Of a stretch of DNA of 64,000 nt, positions 42,521-56,398 are shown piece after piece. Below the pieces are notes generated by a model. That model saw only the letters and a program-made list of their open reading frames with translations. It ran no database searches and was not told the DNA's origin. This DNA is from Ectocarpus siliculosus (taxonomy: Eukaryota > Sar > Phaeophyceae > Ectocarpales > Ectocarpaceae). The stretch is taken from the NCBI GenBank assembly GCA_000310025.1, contig FN649727.1, forward strand, positions 8,784,813 to 8,848,812, in the 5' to 3' direction. The stretch's first letter is position 1; each line of letters opens with the position of its first letter. A program made the translations under genes and the position numbers.

Positions 42521-43170
42521 GTAAGAGGAGGAGGGAGGGAGAGGAAGCCATGTGGACAACGGAACGACATTCGCCGGGCCACTGAGTAGAGGGGTCTGGT
42601 ATGTTTGCGTCCGGGCCGGTCGAAGACAGCGGCTGCTACTGGGGGTTGGGCGGAGGGATTGATGGGCAGGGCGGGGGGTACTCGCTGTGGAGGATTCCGA
42701 CGGCCGAGTGCGCTTGGCAAGGTGCCCGTGTGGGTGTTCTGGTAGTGAAGTGTTATAGCCATCTTGTGGGATTTTTGCATTGCTTGCGTGCGCGGCGCTC
42801 CGGTGCGACAGGCGGACTCGATTTTTCCGTCGCCTGCCTGTCGCAAAATTTCTTGTTTTCTTGTTTTGTGCTACAAATACTCTTGAGGAGTGTTATTGCG
42901 TTTCTCAACTCCTCTCACCTCCTCCCCACCCAGCGATACCCATCGCCCCCCCCCCCCCCCCCCCCCATTCAAAAACGACAACTTTTTTAAGGGAACCCCC
43001 ATCATGAAGGGAAAGCACGCAGCAGCTGGTGGAAGCGGGCGCGGCGTGCGTGGCCGCCAGGTCCCTTCTGTCGTCCGCCGCGAAATACCTCCGTGCCCAC
43101 CTGTCCCCCACCGGAGGTAGCCCGCTGCTGCCCGAGACCTTCGCGAAGGCTACCAGCAACAACCCACGCA

Positions 43171-43206
<36 letters not shown>

Positions 43207-44565
43207 TCTATGGCAGCCGCGGAGCACGACGAAGCCACGCCGACGCGGACAGCAGCGATACCGGAGGCGTAGTCGACCTCAACGCGGGGGAGGCATCAGG
43301 CCCGGGGTCCTCCTCTCTTCTCTCCGACCTCGTCTGGCGCTACCCTGAGCTCGGAGCAAGAGGCAGGGTTTGTGTCGCCGCGCTCCGCCGGACCGCGCGA
43401 CAGGTAGCTGGAAGTGGCGGCGGCGGGGGTAAGGGCGGTGGTTCGGCGGGGGTTAGGGGCTCGGCCGCCTCGACGGAGGGGGATGAGGAGGAGGAGAGAG
43501 CGGCGACGCGGCTTGAGGGAGGGCTGAGCCTGGGTGAGGACACTCGTGTATGCCCGCGCGGCATATGGGGGGGGGGGGGTCACGGAGCCTTGCGGAGAGC
43601 TGACTATAAAGTCGAGACTGTACCGTGGGACTCCGTTCTCGCTAGGTCGTTCTGGGCGACAGACTGGAGTCGTGGTTGCATCTATTGGACAATCCAATAC
43701 CTACTGGGGTGTAACGTCGTATTTTTACCTGCTGGCACTGTTTGTCCATGTGCAACAGTAGAAATTTTATTCTGGGCGGCGGCAGGTGGGATGCCGCCTC
43801 TCGTGGTGTAGCAGGTATGTTTAGGTCCGACGGCTAAAACGACACGAAGTTACCGGTTTCTCGTGGATTGCTTCTCGTTCTCGGTCATGGGAGATGACGA
43901 CCTCCGTGCTCTGAGAAGGGCGGGGGAACATCTGTCGGGTCTTGGTTCCTAGGTTCACTTAGTTCTGTCGCTCGTTCTTCGTCTCGTCTTACCACTTTTC
44001 ACGCCACAACATCGTTACCGTTCTCCCCGCACGCCATGTCATGTCACGCTCGTACGACCTAAAAAAACAACCCATCAAGAGTTGATGCCTCTGGAGTGCT
44101 TGTGCCGCCTCGTCAACGCCGACGTGGAGAACTACGTTATCGCCACCTCAACAGCGGCGATGGCAACATCACCAACGACGGCATCGTCACCCCGAGGCGA
44201 GGAAGAAACGTCGAGCACCAGCAACGGCCGCTACGTCGAGAAGAATGACGGAAGATGCCGGTCAGCAGAGGACACAGCAATGGCAACCTCCACGACAGCA
44301 ATGGGGAGTCTCATGGACGGCGTGAAGACACCTTCTGTCGTGCTCGTGGCGTACGTGGAGCTGCTCAGGACGCTTGTCACACGCCTCGAAAGCGGCGGTG
44401 CTCGCGAGGGGGGGGCGGCCCTCGAAGAAGGGGGGGCGGGCGGTGGGGGGCCCGCGGGGGTGGCGCTGGGGGTGCGGGCGCTAGACCTGGAGACGCTGTT
44501 TCGGTGAGATTTGGGGGTCTATCGTGTTGTAAGGGTCACCTTCCTCCCTCCCTCCCTCCCTCCCT

Positions 44566-44596
<31 letters not shown>

Positions 44597-44791
44597 CCTC
44601 CCTCCCCCTCTCTCTCTCTTTTTCTCTCGCTTTCTCTCTCCCTCCCTCCCTCCCTCTCTCCCTCTTCCATGTATTGCTGGACTGCGAGTTGCACGCGTAG
44701 CCTGTCCGTTTCCGTGCCGTGAGAGAACGATAGCTGTGTGCCGCTTCGAAAAGGATGCCTAGAATGGGTTGACCTACAGTTGTCACGAGCG

Positions 44792-44896
<105 letters not shown>

Positions 44897-45035
44897 CTTG
44901 TTGCGCGGCTTTCGGCGGTGTATCGACCGGGGGGCCGAGCGTGTTTTGTTAGGGCTGCAACGGCGGTGTGGATGTATCATATCGAAACTTTCTTGTTCCT
45001 TCTCGTTATCCTGGCCGGGTAGATTTTCACCCTCA

Positions 45036-46254
45036 GACCCATGTTTATGGTCGCCAAATCTTTGCGAAAATGTTTATATTTTCAAACATTTGCGGACAAA
45101 GATTTTGTTTCACTGTTTATGGGAGAAAATCTTCGGCAAAATATTCTCAAACATTTTGAAATGGGGCAAAAGTCGCTCGTTTGACAAAATATTCCCAAAC
45201 ATTTTGAAATGGGGCAGGTCGCGAAAATGTTTCCCAAGAGCGGCGGGATTAGTAGACGACCGCCCCTTCCGTCCTAAACACCAACCACTGCGCAGCGCAC
45301 ACTCAACGTAGCAAGCTCATAGAGGGATCCGGACAACCCTAGAGTCACCGTGTCAATGTTTTGCCGGCTGATACATGGCGGGAGCTCGTCAAGCGTGCAC
45401 AAAAAAACAAACAGACAGGGGTGGTTTGGAGGGCACGGAGAAAGCGTGGTTTGTGTCTCCGAACGGCAAAAAGTCGTCTGCTTGAGAGGAGAGGCGAGTA
45501 CAAAACTATCCAGCTCTCGTCCTCTAGACCATCAATTCATGTTTTGTTTTCTTTGGTGTCTTCTCCATCAACAGCTCTCATCCGGGTGTGCGTGGTTCAG
45601 CAGTGGACTTACTCAACAGGCAGGGAGGCGCGTCGCTGTGAACTCGATGTGTTGAAAAAGTCTTCTTTGAGACCGAAAAAAACGTTGTGTCCACAACTTT
45701 GCGCGCACAACGATGTGCCTCCCTGCCGGCTGAGCGCGGCCACTGCCAACCCACGCACAACCGGATGAGAGTCGTTGATGGAGAAGGCACCCAAGAAGAC
45801 AAAACATGAATCGATGGTCTAGAGGACGAGAGCTGGATAGTTTTGTACTCACGTGTCCTCTCAAGCGGCCAACTTTTTGCCGTTGGGAAGCGCTGACGCA
45901 CGTTTTGGTCTCTTTTTGACACCGAGAACATTTTTTCTCGCACGCCCGGAGCGCTATCGCTACATATTGGCGGGCACAGCATCAGCTCAGTGCATCAAGG
46001 GTTGTGGGGAGCCCTTTGCGAGCTCGTTACATTCAGTTTCCATGACGCATTTGTGGTTTGTCTGTCACAAATCGTTTGGTAGCAGTAGACCACGATTCCC
46101 GCCGCACGTGCGATGCATTTCGAGAAAACCACACGATAAAGATATTTTTGCCCATAAACGGTACTCAAATGTTCCTCGGGCAGATATTCGCGCGCAAATG
46201 TTTGACAACATTTGAAGATTTTTTTCAAAGATTTGGCGACCATGAACATGGGTC
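45036..46254. mobile_element. Foldback DNA transposon inserted in the FANCI duplicate
   Basis: The left end reads GACCCATGTTTATGGTCGCC and the complement of the right end GACCCATGTTCATGGTCGCC; similarity continues inwards through ACATTTGCG and TTTATGGGxxAAAAT. The middle is also palindromic: conceptual translations of both strands around 45,480-45,860 share EYKTIQLSSSRPSIHVL, so the arms may be 0.5-0.6 kb each. Copy A has an empty site at about 9,496, where CACCCTCA meets CGACATTCAAATAACG. Flanks TCA/TTA suggest a 3-bp duplication that has diverged. No transposase is encoded. Confidence 0.85.
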
Positions 46255-49200
46255 TTACTACATTCAAATAACGTACCAGTGTGTCCATTTGATACTCGCC
46301 GCTCGCGCCTTCCTCATCCCCCGCTTGCGCTGTCGCCGTTTGTTAGATAGCGCCGCACCGTGTTTTCCCTCTAACCCTACCGTTTCCGATGCGGTCTTTC
46401 TCCTCTTCAGCGGGACTGTCAAGTGCAGCAAGGCTCTGCCAATCCTGCGCAAGGCGCAGGCGACCTCCAAGACCGCCCTCCTCGCCAAGCTCACCCCTCA
46501 GAAGCGACGACGAGAAAGCTTCGCCGCGTTGCAGAACAAGAAGAAGACATCGGTGTCTGCGCAGCGACGGAACGGTCGCAACAGCAGCGGCGGTGGGCGG
46601 GCGGCGGCGGCAGCGAGCGCAGAGACAACCAAGCGCCGAACCCGCTCCATTGACGCCTCCCGCGGCGGGGGGTCTAGGGGCACCGCGCGATGGCTCGGCG
46701 GCGACAGTGTGAGGAGGCGGGGGGGGAGAGGGGTTATCGGTGGGCTTCGAGGGGTCATGGAGGGCGGAGACAGCGACAGTGACGATGAGGAGGAGGAGGA
46801 AGAGGAAGAGGATGAGGTGGTTTTCTCGGACGAGGAGTCTAGGGATTCTGAGTGGAGTTCTTCGGAGACGGGTGAGGGGGGGTGAGGGCGAGAGGCGTGC
46901 CCGGCGGTTTGAACACTTCTCAAGAAACACCTCAATTCTGTTCTTGTCAACAACAAGACTGTGTGTCTCCCGATCACTCTGTTGAACAATCTTGAGGAGT
47001 TCTAGCGCGCTTTCGGTCAGTCGCCCCAAGCCCTCAGGCTCGCATGATGCCAACATAATTACTCTACAAGTACGCAGCGAACGAGTTCTCGCGTATTAAA
47101 TACTGCAAGAGTAATATTCTAGCACTACAGTACATCATAGAATGATGTTTTTTGCATCACACAAGAGTAGATACGGCCTTGCCTCCAACCCTTTTCGCTC
47201 CTCCTCTCCTCATCAAAAGCGGACGACACTTCCGAAGACGAAGACAGCTCGAGCGACGAATCGGACCAGGAGGCAGAGGACGAACCCCGTTACCCCCGCG
47301 CCTCCACCCCCAAGGGTAAGAGAAGAGCGGCGGCGGCGGCGGCGGCCAGGACAGCCAAAAAGACGGGGGCGGGGGGTCCATGGAGCGAGACACCCGCTGG
47401 CGCTCGCAGGGCCGGCGGTGCGAGCTCTTCCGTCGCCGCTGGCGGCGGCAGGACAGCGGACGTCGAGGCCAACCCTTGGGAGGGCCTGCCCGGGCTGAGC
47501 CTTTGTCAGTTCTGGCGGTACAGGCTGTTGCTGGAGGTGGTGCTGGCGGCGAGAGGGGGTGACGGCGGTGGGGATGAGCGCAGCGACGGTGGGGGGTGGG
47601 CCGAGCTCCCCCGGACGGAATTTGTGGAGGTGAGAGGCAGCAACGGCATCGGGGGTGGGAGATTTTGGAGCGGGAGGATTGTTTTGCATGCCTCAGTTGT
47701 TAGTTAGACGATGGACCAGGGAAGGGTTGTCGTTTGTGTACGTAGATAATGTGCGCCATGGCTACCAGACAAAGACGCGCGTGGTAAATGAAAAAATCCT
47801 GTCGAGATGACTGTTCTGTAACGCACTAGAATCCATCCCATCCAATTTCTACGAAGGGTGCATGTAAGGAAGTCGCTGGCTGGTGTACGCTAGACCTTCG
47901 TGCTTGACTCGATGGCTGGCGTGGCCGCTTTCTCGATTTCTACTTTAGGTCATGAAGCAGCTTGCCGCGGCTACCTCTTCCCGTCCGGCCTCGACCGCCG
48001 CCATCGACGAGACCGGCGGCGGCGGCGGCGATGACCTTTACGATGCCGAGGACGTGGTATTCTCGGAGCTGTCCGAACAGCACGACAAGGCGGAAGACGG
48101 ACTCTTGGCAGGTGCGCTCCCAGAGGTTGTACAGAGCACACCGCGTGGTTGACCCTGTCTGTCTCTTGCCAGTAGGTCTCGCCGCACGGCAAGTAGTACT
48201 GTAGTAATCTTGGTCTCAACGACCGATGTCCGTGGCGTGTCGTGAATGATTTGGTCCAACCTGTTATCTAGTTTTTCGGACGTTTTCTGTTTTCGAATCG
48301 GCGAGGCTGGGTGGGTTAAGCACGGGCGGGCCCAGCATTTTTTTTTCTTTCTCTCGTGTGGTTCCACGGCTGACAACAGCAGCCGTTAAGTCGGTGTTTC
48401 GCGTTCACGCTTTCATGGTACCGGGTCAAGTCCTGTAGAGTGCAGGTGCAGCACGACGAGGATTTTCTGCCGATTTGCTTGCGCCGTGGAGTCAAAGCCG
48501 CGACGAAGGACGAGGCTTTTTGTCTTGTCTTCTGGAGGGTTGGGCACCGCACAACACATGAGTGTTCGTGCCAGTGATGAGACGTGTGTTAAGGATCGAT
48601 CGTGAAAATAGGTGTTTGTTGCAAGCGCTCGTAGGCTTCTGAACAATCGTGAGAGGCAAGCCTGTGCCCAGCCAAATTGGCTCGCCTCTTCGGCGAAAAG
48701 TATTGCGGCAGTCTTCATTTTTTTGTCAGTTCAGTCGACGGCTTTTGATCATGTGGGGACAGCAACTGCGGCGATATTCCCGAAACCGCCCGATCTTACT
48801 CTACCAACCTGCCTCCGGCCCCCATTCTTTGGTTCGTCCAAATCGGAAAACTCCGCTTGCGTTGTTCGGAGATTTCGGAGATTTCCGGTCATATTCTAGC
48901 AATAGCTTCTCGCGGGGGAACACGAAACGCCAACTTCTACCACCACTTGTCACCCATCACACCGAACCACATCACACCGAACCACATCATACCGAACCAA
49001 CGTTTGTCAGCATGCACAATCTGCATAGCGTACTTTCTATTTCAAAGACGGGCTCCCTCGACGCCGCCGTCCCCGACACGGAATCGCAGGCATGGTGGTG
49101 GAGGTGCTGGCCGCGCTGTCCGCGGGACTCCCGAGGTCGGAAGAGGCGGCCGTGCTGTCGTGGAAGGGGCTGCGTGCAGTGTATCCCCGGGGTTACGGTG

Positions 49201-52200
49201 CCGGCTATTCGCGCGTCGGAGGGGTCGTTGGGGGCCTTCGAAGGTATCAAATCAACACTTGGAGACGTTGTTTGGAGCGTTTCTAGTCTAGATGGATGGA
49301 GGCGTGTCGTTTTATTTTTTGTTATTGGCGCAGTTTCAAAGGCGCGTGGAGCGTGAAAATGCCAAGCCTGGTCCTATTGCCTGTTTTTGGTTCATGGCGA
49401 GGGTATTTGTTTGTGTGCCGCACGGCGGTCATGACGGCTTCTGCTTCGGCATTCGAGCGTGGCAGCGGCCGCGCTGAGCACCTAGTTCGGAGCCATGTCG
49501 TACGTTCGCATGGGCTGAAATAGAGGCAGTCTTCAATAATCTTGTCTTAACCTTATGTTAACCCCTTGCTCTCTAGGCAACATGAGACGAGCACTAGGCA
49601 CCTAACAGCTCGGATTGAAGATTGATTCACATCGCCCATCCTGATTTATCCCCTTGCTCCCCCTCCCGCTCGCCGCCTTGTTTTTTTTTTTTTCCTTTTT
49701 TTCTCGCAGGCAGGGAGCGTCCCTGCTGTCGTCCCCTGTCTCTCTGCGATTCTTCCTCCACCTCCACCGGTACAGCGGTACCACCAGGTGTGCTTCTCTT
49801 TTCAGTTTGTTTGGGCGTTCTCGAGCTTCGTATGCGGGTCGGCGGCGGCGGCGGGAGTGTTCTAAGCTCTGTCAGCCATAAGGGCGCTCCTGCGGCACCC
49901 GAAGTCCCGAGAGGTGGTTTGTTGTAATCGGTCTGCCGTACACGCCCGCGGTGCGAGGTTGAGAGCTTACCCCACGTCTGTGGGCAAGACTCCCGCCCGC
50001 CTGTTTCACACCGTTACCACTGTTTGGGCCTGCCTGTGGGTGTACGGCGTGGTGATGGCCTGACACGAACGGGCTCCGCGAGGTACACACCTCGCGCCAT
50101 CCTCCCTGAACAACCGTCGCCCCCCCTCCCCAATGGAACCCCATGTCTTGCACCCACCCCCCCCCTTTCCCTCGTAGTCGTCTCCGGGGACAGCTGCAGT
50201 TTCCCCCGCACATGGGAAACGCCTCCGTGATGCTCTCGAGGACCGGTTTGCCCGCCCTACCGTTCCTGCAGCACGCGCTCCTGACGCACTGGGCGCTGTC
50301 CGGAAGGATGGGGAGGGCGTGGGGTCTAGCAGCTGCCGTGGTCGACATGGAGGCGTTCGTGCTGGGGAAGACGGGTAGGTCCGTCGATAGGTCAGATTTT
50401 CGCCTCGCCCTTTCTTTTTTTTTCGTCCGTTGAGGTTGGCTGTGATTTACGAACCATATCCCCATGGGCCCATCTTTGACCATGGGACAATCTGTGACCC
50501 ATGGAACACCTCTCCACCACTGGCTGCCGCACGCCTAAGTTGACAAGCAGCTCGGCTTGCACACGGGTGTGCGCGTGTGGCTCAGCGTACTATCCCCCCC
50601 TCCCCAAGCCGTAAGGTATTTTGAATAGCCCTCCGCGCGCCCTGCCCCCACCCTCCCCCGCCTCTGCAGGTCCAACCTGCAAGAGCAGCGAGGAACCTGC
50701 GTTCAGACGACAGTCATCGTCAGCCAGACACAAGGCGACACCCTCCTCTTCCTCTTGGTCGTCATCGCCGCCCACGCCGACGCCCGTCCTCTCCCAGGAG
50801 AACTTGGACGTCTTCATCGCCGCCGTGGTGAAGCTGTTGCCGACAAGCCTCGCCCTAGCCTCGCCGCAAAAACCACTGACGGGACCCCCAGCAACAAGTG
50901 TCCGAGGCGGCGCGACACGGAACGATGTGACGGGTAGCGGAGTCATCTACGCCGAAAGTGGATCCAGAGTAAGGGGGCCCATCCCCGGGGTTTCCAGCAG
51001 CCCTTACGAGGAGCTGGAGTGCCTCGGCATGGTGCTGGAGTGTCTGGTAGAAGCGTGCATCGAGAGCCTGTACAACGGGGCGTGGTGAGTGAAAGGATCA
51101 GGATCAGGATCCCTTTTTGCAGGGGTCGTTTCTTGGCCTTGCCTTCCTGCTGGCCTTGGCTTTGCGACGGCGGTCTGTTTTGTCCCCCACGGGTGCATGG
51201 TGCCGTACGCTTTTTGACTCTGTCGATCTCCCCGTCCGTCAATTGTTAAAGAGTCGGTTAGACACAAAAGGTTCGGACGCGAATGACCACTATACTTTAT
51301 GGCTCCTGTGGCGTGTCGGGTGTTCGTCCAATGCGTTGTTGTTTCTCAGACCTAGAACTACCTGTAGTCTATGCAGAGCGTGGTCAAAATGTTGCTCTTT
51401 TTTTTTTGGAGAGAGACACGGGAGTCTGTCGTCGTAGCTCGCACTGCCTGTTGTCGTTTTCTTCTTCAGAGCATGCTGGTAGAGTGGCGAACACGCTATT
51501 TACAACCGATGCCTCCTTCGTTTATTGCAGAAACCACGCCCCCCCCCCTCGGACTCACTCGCCGCCGGGTACACCTACTGATGGCCTTGCGATGTTCCAC
51601 TTGGTCTTTTTCGTGGGTCGTTGGCGGAACAGGAACTCGTCTGCGGGAGCGGAAGAGCTAACAGCACTAGGCAGGCTGCTGCGGCGGTGCGTGCTGCCCG
51701 TGGCCTTGTGCTGCTCCAAGACCCTCAGGTAACGTACATGGTTTGGCCTCTTCTACTTCAGGCTGTTCATTTGTGTTTGTGTTTGTGTTTGTGTTTGTGG
51801 TTGCTGAGCTCGGCGTGCAGCAAAACATACGACTTGCTTGTTTAGCAACCGATGTCAAACCACTACTAGCTCCGTCAGCGTCACGCCGTGTGACCAGACA
51901 ACATCGTCAGCACTGACTGGTCGAATGGTTTTATTTGGGATGCTAAAGGCCGCAGGCGGAGGCTTTTTGTCGCCCTGTAGTAGGTCACTCCTCTGCGCTG
52001 CACGCGTTCTCTGGGTACATACGACGGCACACACGGAGCTTTCTTCCGGGAACTTTCTGGCATGAGCTGCTCTGTACTTTCCTAACGCCTCCTTCGCTCC
52101 GTCCTTGTTGGATAGAGGGCTTGCTGCTTTGCCCCCCAGGTCTTCGTATGAAGGCCGAAGAAACGTTTCGAGAATGTTCATGACGCCATGGCGCAGCTAC

Positions 52201-53403
52201 ATGTAGGATGCCTGGTAGTGAATGGGGCCGCCGGCCCTTCCCAAAATCATGCACAATAGCCCAACACTCAAATGTATCCACACACGCAATATGTTTCGTG
52301 TTCCATGTTTTTTTATCCCGCTACAAGACGTGCGTCTTTTTAGTCGGTCAGCCGGTTAGCGCAGTCGATGCTAATTCGAAAACACACGAAACGTTGACTT
52401 TGTAGGACGCTAGAGAGCCAACTGGAGCGAGCTCTCGCCTGGAGGTGTTCCCAAACGTTGGACGTGAAAGGCGTGCGGGATAGGGGAAAGAGTGCTACTG
52501 TCCCCGGTGGTTCAACCGAGGGGGTGGACTTTGGTGCGGCGAGGCTGTGCAGAGGGCTGCTGGAGCAATGCGATCTGTGTGCCGACGCCGTCAGGATGCT
52601 TGGCACGGCGGTGAGCCTGGCAGCGAAAGTGTGTGCTGCAGCTAGTGGGCGCGGTGCAAGTGCCGCGTACATAGCATGGGCGCGGCTGAATTTGGCGACA
52701 CGTGTGTTGGAATTTCAACCTATTTCGACCGTAGTTTTCGTCCCTCTCCGCTTCCATTTCCTGGTGGCGGAGTGTTTTTTTTTGTTTGCCGACATGCGAC
52801 GTGGTTTCGATCTCAACACGTTGAAACTTTACTCTCGTCTGTCTTTCCCCCCCCCTTCCCGCTTTAGGTTCGCTCTGCGACTTTTCCTGAAGAGAAAGAC
52901 GGGGGTGCAGATGCCCCCTCTGCCCTGAGACCCCACCGGACCGTTCGAGACCGCATCGTCAAGGTGACCGGAGAAACAGCAGCATACGGAGGTCCTGATT
53001 TCTGCTGTCGCACGTGATGGCCACACCGTAGACTCCCTGCTGCGTGCCCCCCTCCCGCCATTGGTTCGTCGGGCATGCATGCCTATCTGTTAGCGATGTC
53101 GCTGACTTTATCGCGCCCACTCTCTCCCCTTTTGCCCCTCGCGTCCTCACTCTACATGCCGTGGCATGTCCGCCCACGAAAATTACCAGATCCTTCCCGG
53201 CGCGGTGTTGCAGAGCGATCAGCTCTCCGCCGCGGTGGATCACGCTCGCGGGGTGCTGCAGCTGCCGCGGAAGACCGGGCGAGACGACGACGACGACGGG
53301 ATAACCGGGGACAAAGACGAAGCGTCCCCTGGTCACAAGCTTCCCAGATTGACGTCGAAAACCTCTAGTAGGAGAGGAGCGTCCGAGCGCCTCTTGTCGC
53401 GAT

Positions 53404-53405
<2 letters not shown>

Positions 53406-53453
<48 letters not shown>
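53406..53453 (+). repeat. Polyalanine-coding (GCT)16 tract in FANCI duplicate
   Basis: Sixteen consecutive GCT codons in the exon 53,190-53,620. The main copy has six at 16,697-16,714. The 30-base difference keeps the frame. Confidence 0.9.
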
Positions 53454-53457
<4 letters not shown>

Positions 53458-56398
53458 GCGGCGAGGGGCAAAGAGGAGAGGTTGGGGGGATGGTAGCGGA
53501 TACCCGGAGGGGAGGCGTCGTGAGAGTGAAGTTGGGAGGAAAGAGCTTGTTGAGCCTTGGCGCAGAGCTGAGGGTGTCCTGGGCTGGAGTCGAGCCGTCC
53601 AACAAAGACGTGGGTCGCAGGTGAGCACGGCTAGAGCGGTACCTTAAGCGGGATGCTTCCCACCCACCCCCCAGTCTACGAGGACCGGTGTTGCAAGACA
53701 AGAGAAAGCAGGAAGCTAAGAGCATGATGTCACCACGGTGGTTCGGTGTGGCTTGGATAAGCATACTCCAGAGTAACTCGTGGTCATCCGTTGTTGGAGT
53801 TTCAATTGCCCTGCATCTCTCCCAACTTTCTGGTGATTCCGACTTCGTTTCCTAGGCTTGGAACCCCCGCCAGCAGAGAACAAGTACTGCTGCAGAGCAA
53901 GCTTGGAGGTAGTCAGTCCTTTGCCCCTACCCCTCTGGCCACGAGCGTGTCGTCGCTTGAAACCGGACAAGGAAAGTCTCGCTATCCTGTACTCCTATTT
54001 TGCAACATTGCGACGATGCATCCAACGGTCACGATCAAGGCTGCACCCGGTGCATAGTTTAGGCACGCGTTTTTGTACCTTTGCGGTACATACGTGGTAG
54101 CACACTTTGCTTGATTGAGTGAACGAATGCCCCCCTTCCCCCCGCCGCGCGTCCTGTAATTTTGCCGATTTTTTTCGCGACCGTTCGTTTTACGACGCTC
54201 CTTCTTCCAACACTCGAACGCCCTTCTCCCGCCTAGCAGAGAGGCAAGCACGCCATTTGCAGCAGCAGCACCGACGCTCGCTTCGCAATCATCGCGCCCG
54301 GCACCTTCGACTCCCCGTGCTGCTGACTCGGTAGAATGGTGGCGGCGACAGCAGGGGCAGCCCCACGGTGAGTCTCCCAACACAGCGACGAGCCGAGCGG
54401 CAGCCCAAGCCGTCACCCCAGGCGTAATTTTCGCCGGCACCAAGGTTAACGCCGCTGAGCCTTCTTCGTGGGTAGAAGAAGCGGTGGAAGGCGGTAGCAG
54501 TGCGGTAGAGAGAGCCGGTAGCGGTGGGGTGGGGTGGGGTCCGTTGTTCTTTCCGCGGAATGGCGCCGGAGAAAGCAGCAGCGAGAGGCGGGAGGGGGCC
54601 CCGGGGGACGAGACGACCGGTAGTCGGATGAGCCCAGGGGATGGCGGCGACGTGCATGGAGAGGGTGGATTCGAAGCGTGTGAAGAGGAAGAGGAGAAGG
54701 AGGAAGAGGTAGACCAATTTCGGGTGGTTGGAGGGTGGGGCACTTTTTCGTAGGGCGGGGGACAAGCGCGAGGTTTTGTGGCGTGATGGGTAGGCTGCTG
54801 CTGTAGGAAAGGAATTGTGTTGCTACTGTCGGCATGGTTCTGCTGTTTTGATGTACCGCCGCGAAGCGGTTTTGCTTCAATTTTTTGCCGGTGGTGTTCA
54901 TTAGGTAAATTTGTGCCCCGTCTCAAACGTTGAGTGGTATACCGACTTCAGAAAAATGCAAGGTCTTCTTGCCGTCGCGACGTAAGGAGTGCAAAGTCTA
55001 CATGTTGTGGAGCGGAACGTCCTGCGTTCAGTGTTTGACGCCACCTGCTTGCAACAATTTTTGGCCGGTACAACTACAGTAGCAGGCTCGACGTTGCGAG
55101 GCACGGTTTCCTCTGTTCGCTCACTTAGCGTTGGTAATAAAGATGTCAAGTCGTTCCTACTGGTCACCATTGGGTGCCGCTGATTTCTGATTAGCCGAAA
55201 TTGCATCAGTCATGTAGGAAACAATCTGGCGGTGTCTCGCGTCGTCTGGTGTTTGGGCAGGGAGTTACAGGGAGGGCAGCTAACGACGCTCGTCGTAGGG
55301 CGTTGCAGTGTAGACACATTAGCGTGGTGACGGAGCCGACGTATGTACGATAGTGTATTTTGGCCGTCCATTTTGCACAGCATGTGCTAAGAACCATGTG
55401 CGAAGAAGACTGCTGTTGTGAGTTTTAGTTCTCGTCCTCATCTCGCCCCCGCGCTAAAAAATGACAAAACATGAAAACATAAAGGTCGCCATCGGCTGTA
55501 GCCCGCGAATGTCACCCGCCCCGCGCACGCAATCTCCCGCCATATTTCTGGCGACCCGAAGCTAGCAGCTGTCTCTTCGCCGTTACTTCTCATTGCCTAC
55601 CACAACACGGCTCGACGAAACCATTGATGCAACACATTCTCCTCTCTGTCTCAGCAGCTCTTGTTTAACGCACAGCGACAAGCTGTACCCAATATTTGCC
55701 AACTGCCGGTTTCACAAGGCCCAACTGCTCAATACCAAAAGGTACAGCACGCCATGGCACCGCTGCACTGTACTCGCTCGTGATCGTAACCCAACAGTAA
55801 AAACACAGAATAAATGCAGGGCGCATCACCACCACGTGATAAAAACGAACTTGTGCAAGAATGCATGCAACAGGGAGACAGCGTGTTCGCGACAACGGCA
55901 TCCTTTTCAAAACGCAGACAAGCAACGAAGAAGGCGTCCTCCTAAAACTGGGGGGTTTCAGTCACGACTTAAAAAAATATCACTAAAGAAATGCGATGTG
56001 ATGTTTTTACAATTCCAGTATCACAAGATTATCCTTACCCGTCTTGCGCGTGGCTGTGTTTTCACCACCTTGCCTCACCTCTACGAAACACGTTGCCCTT
56101 GGAAGGGAGCACGGTCCCTACAATGTAGGTACGAACTGATCTCACGCCCAGTACAGCGCAAAACAAGCGCTGGGCACAAAGGCACCATAGCCAAAGAGAA
56201 CCATGGATGGGTCATCCTTGTCGATAACAACGAAATTTGCCAGAATTGTTCGACACCACAGGCAGTCGCCGTGGACATGAGCCAGATATGCGACGCCAAG
56301 ATATACGTCACACATTTTCGCTCATGCGAGATTGTCCCCTGTCTTCTTCATCGCGTCGGCAATGACTGCTAATGCAGCCAGCTTCTTCCATCTCGTCC

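Noticed and set aside
45361-45982. Protein-coding gene inside the 45 kb element (similar 130-codon frames on both strands)
   Set aside because: The two frames resemble each other because the element is an inverted repeat; no transposase signature such as a DDE triad is visible.
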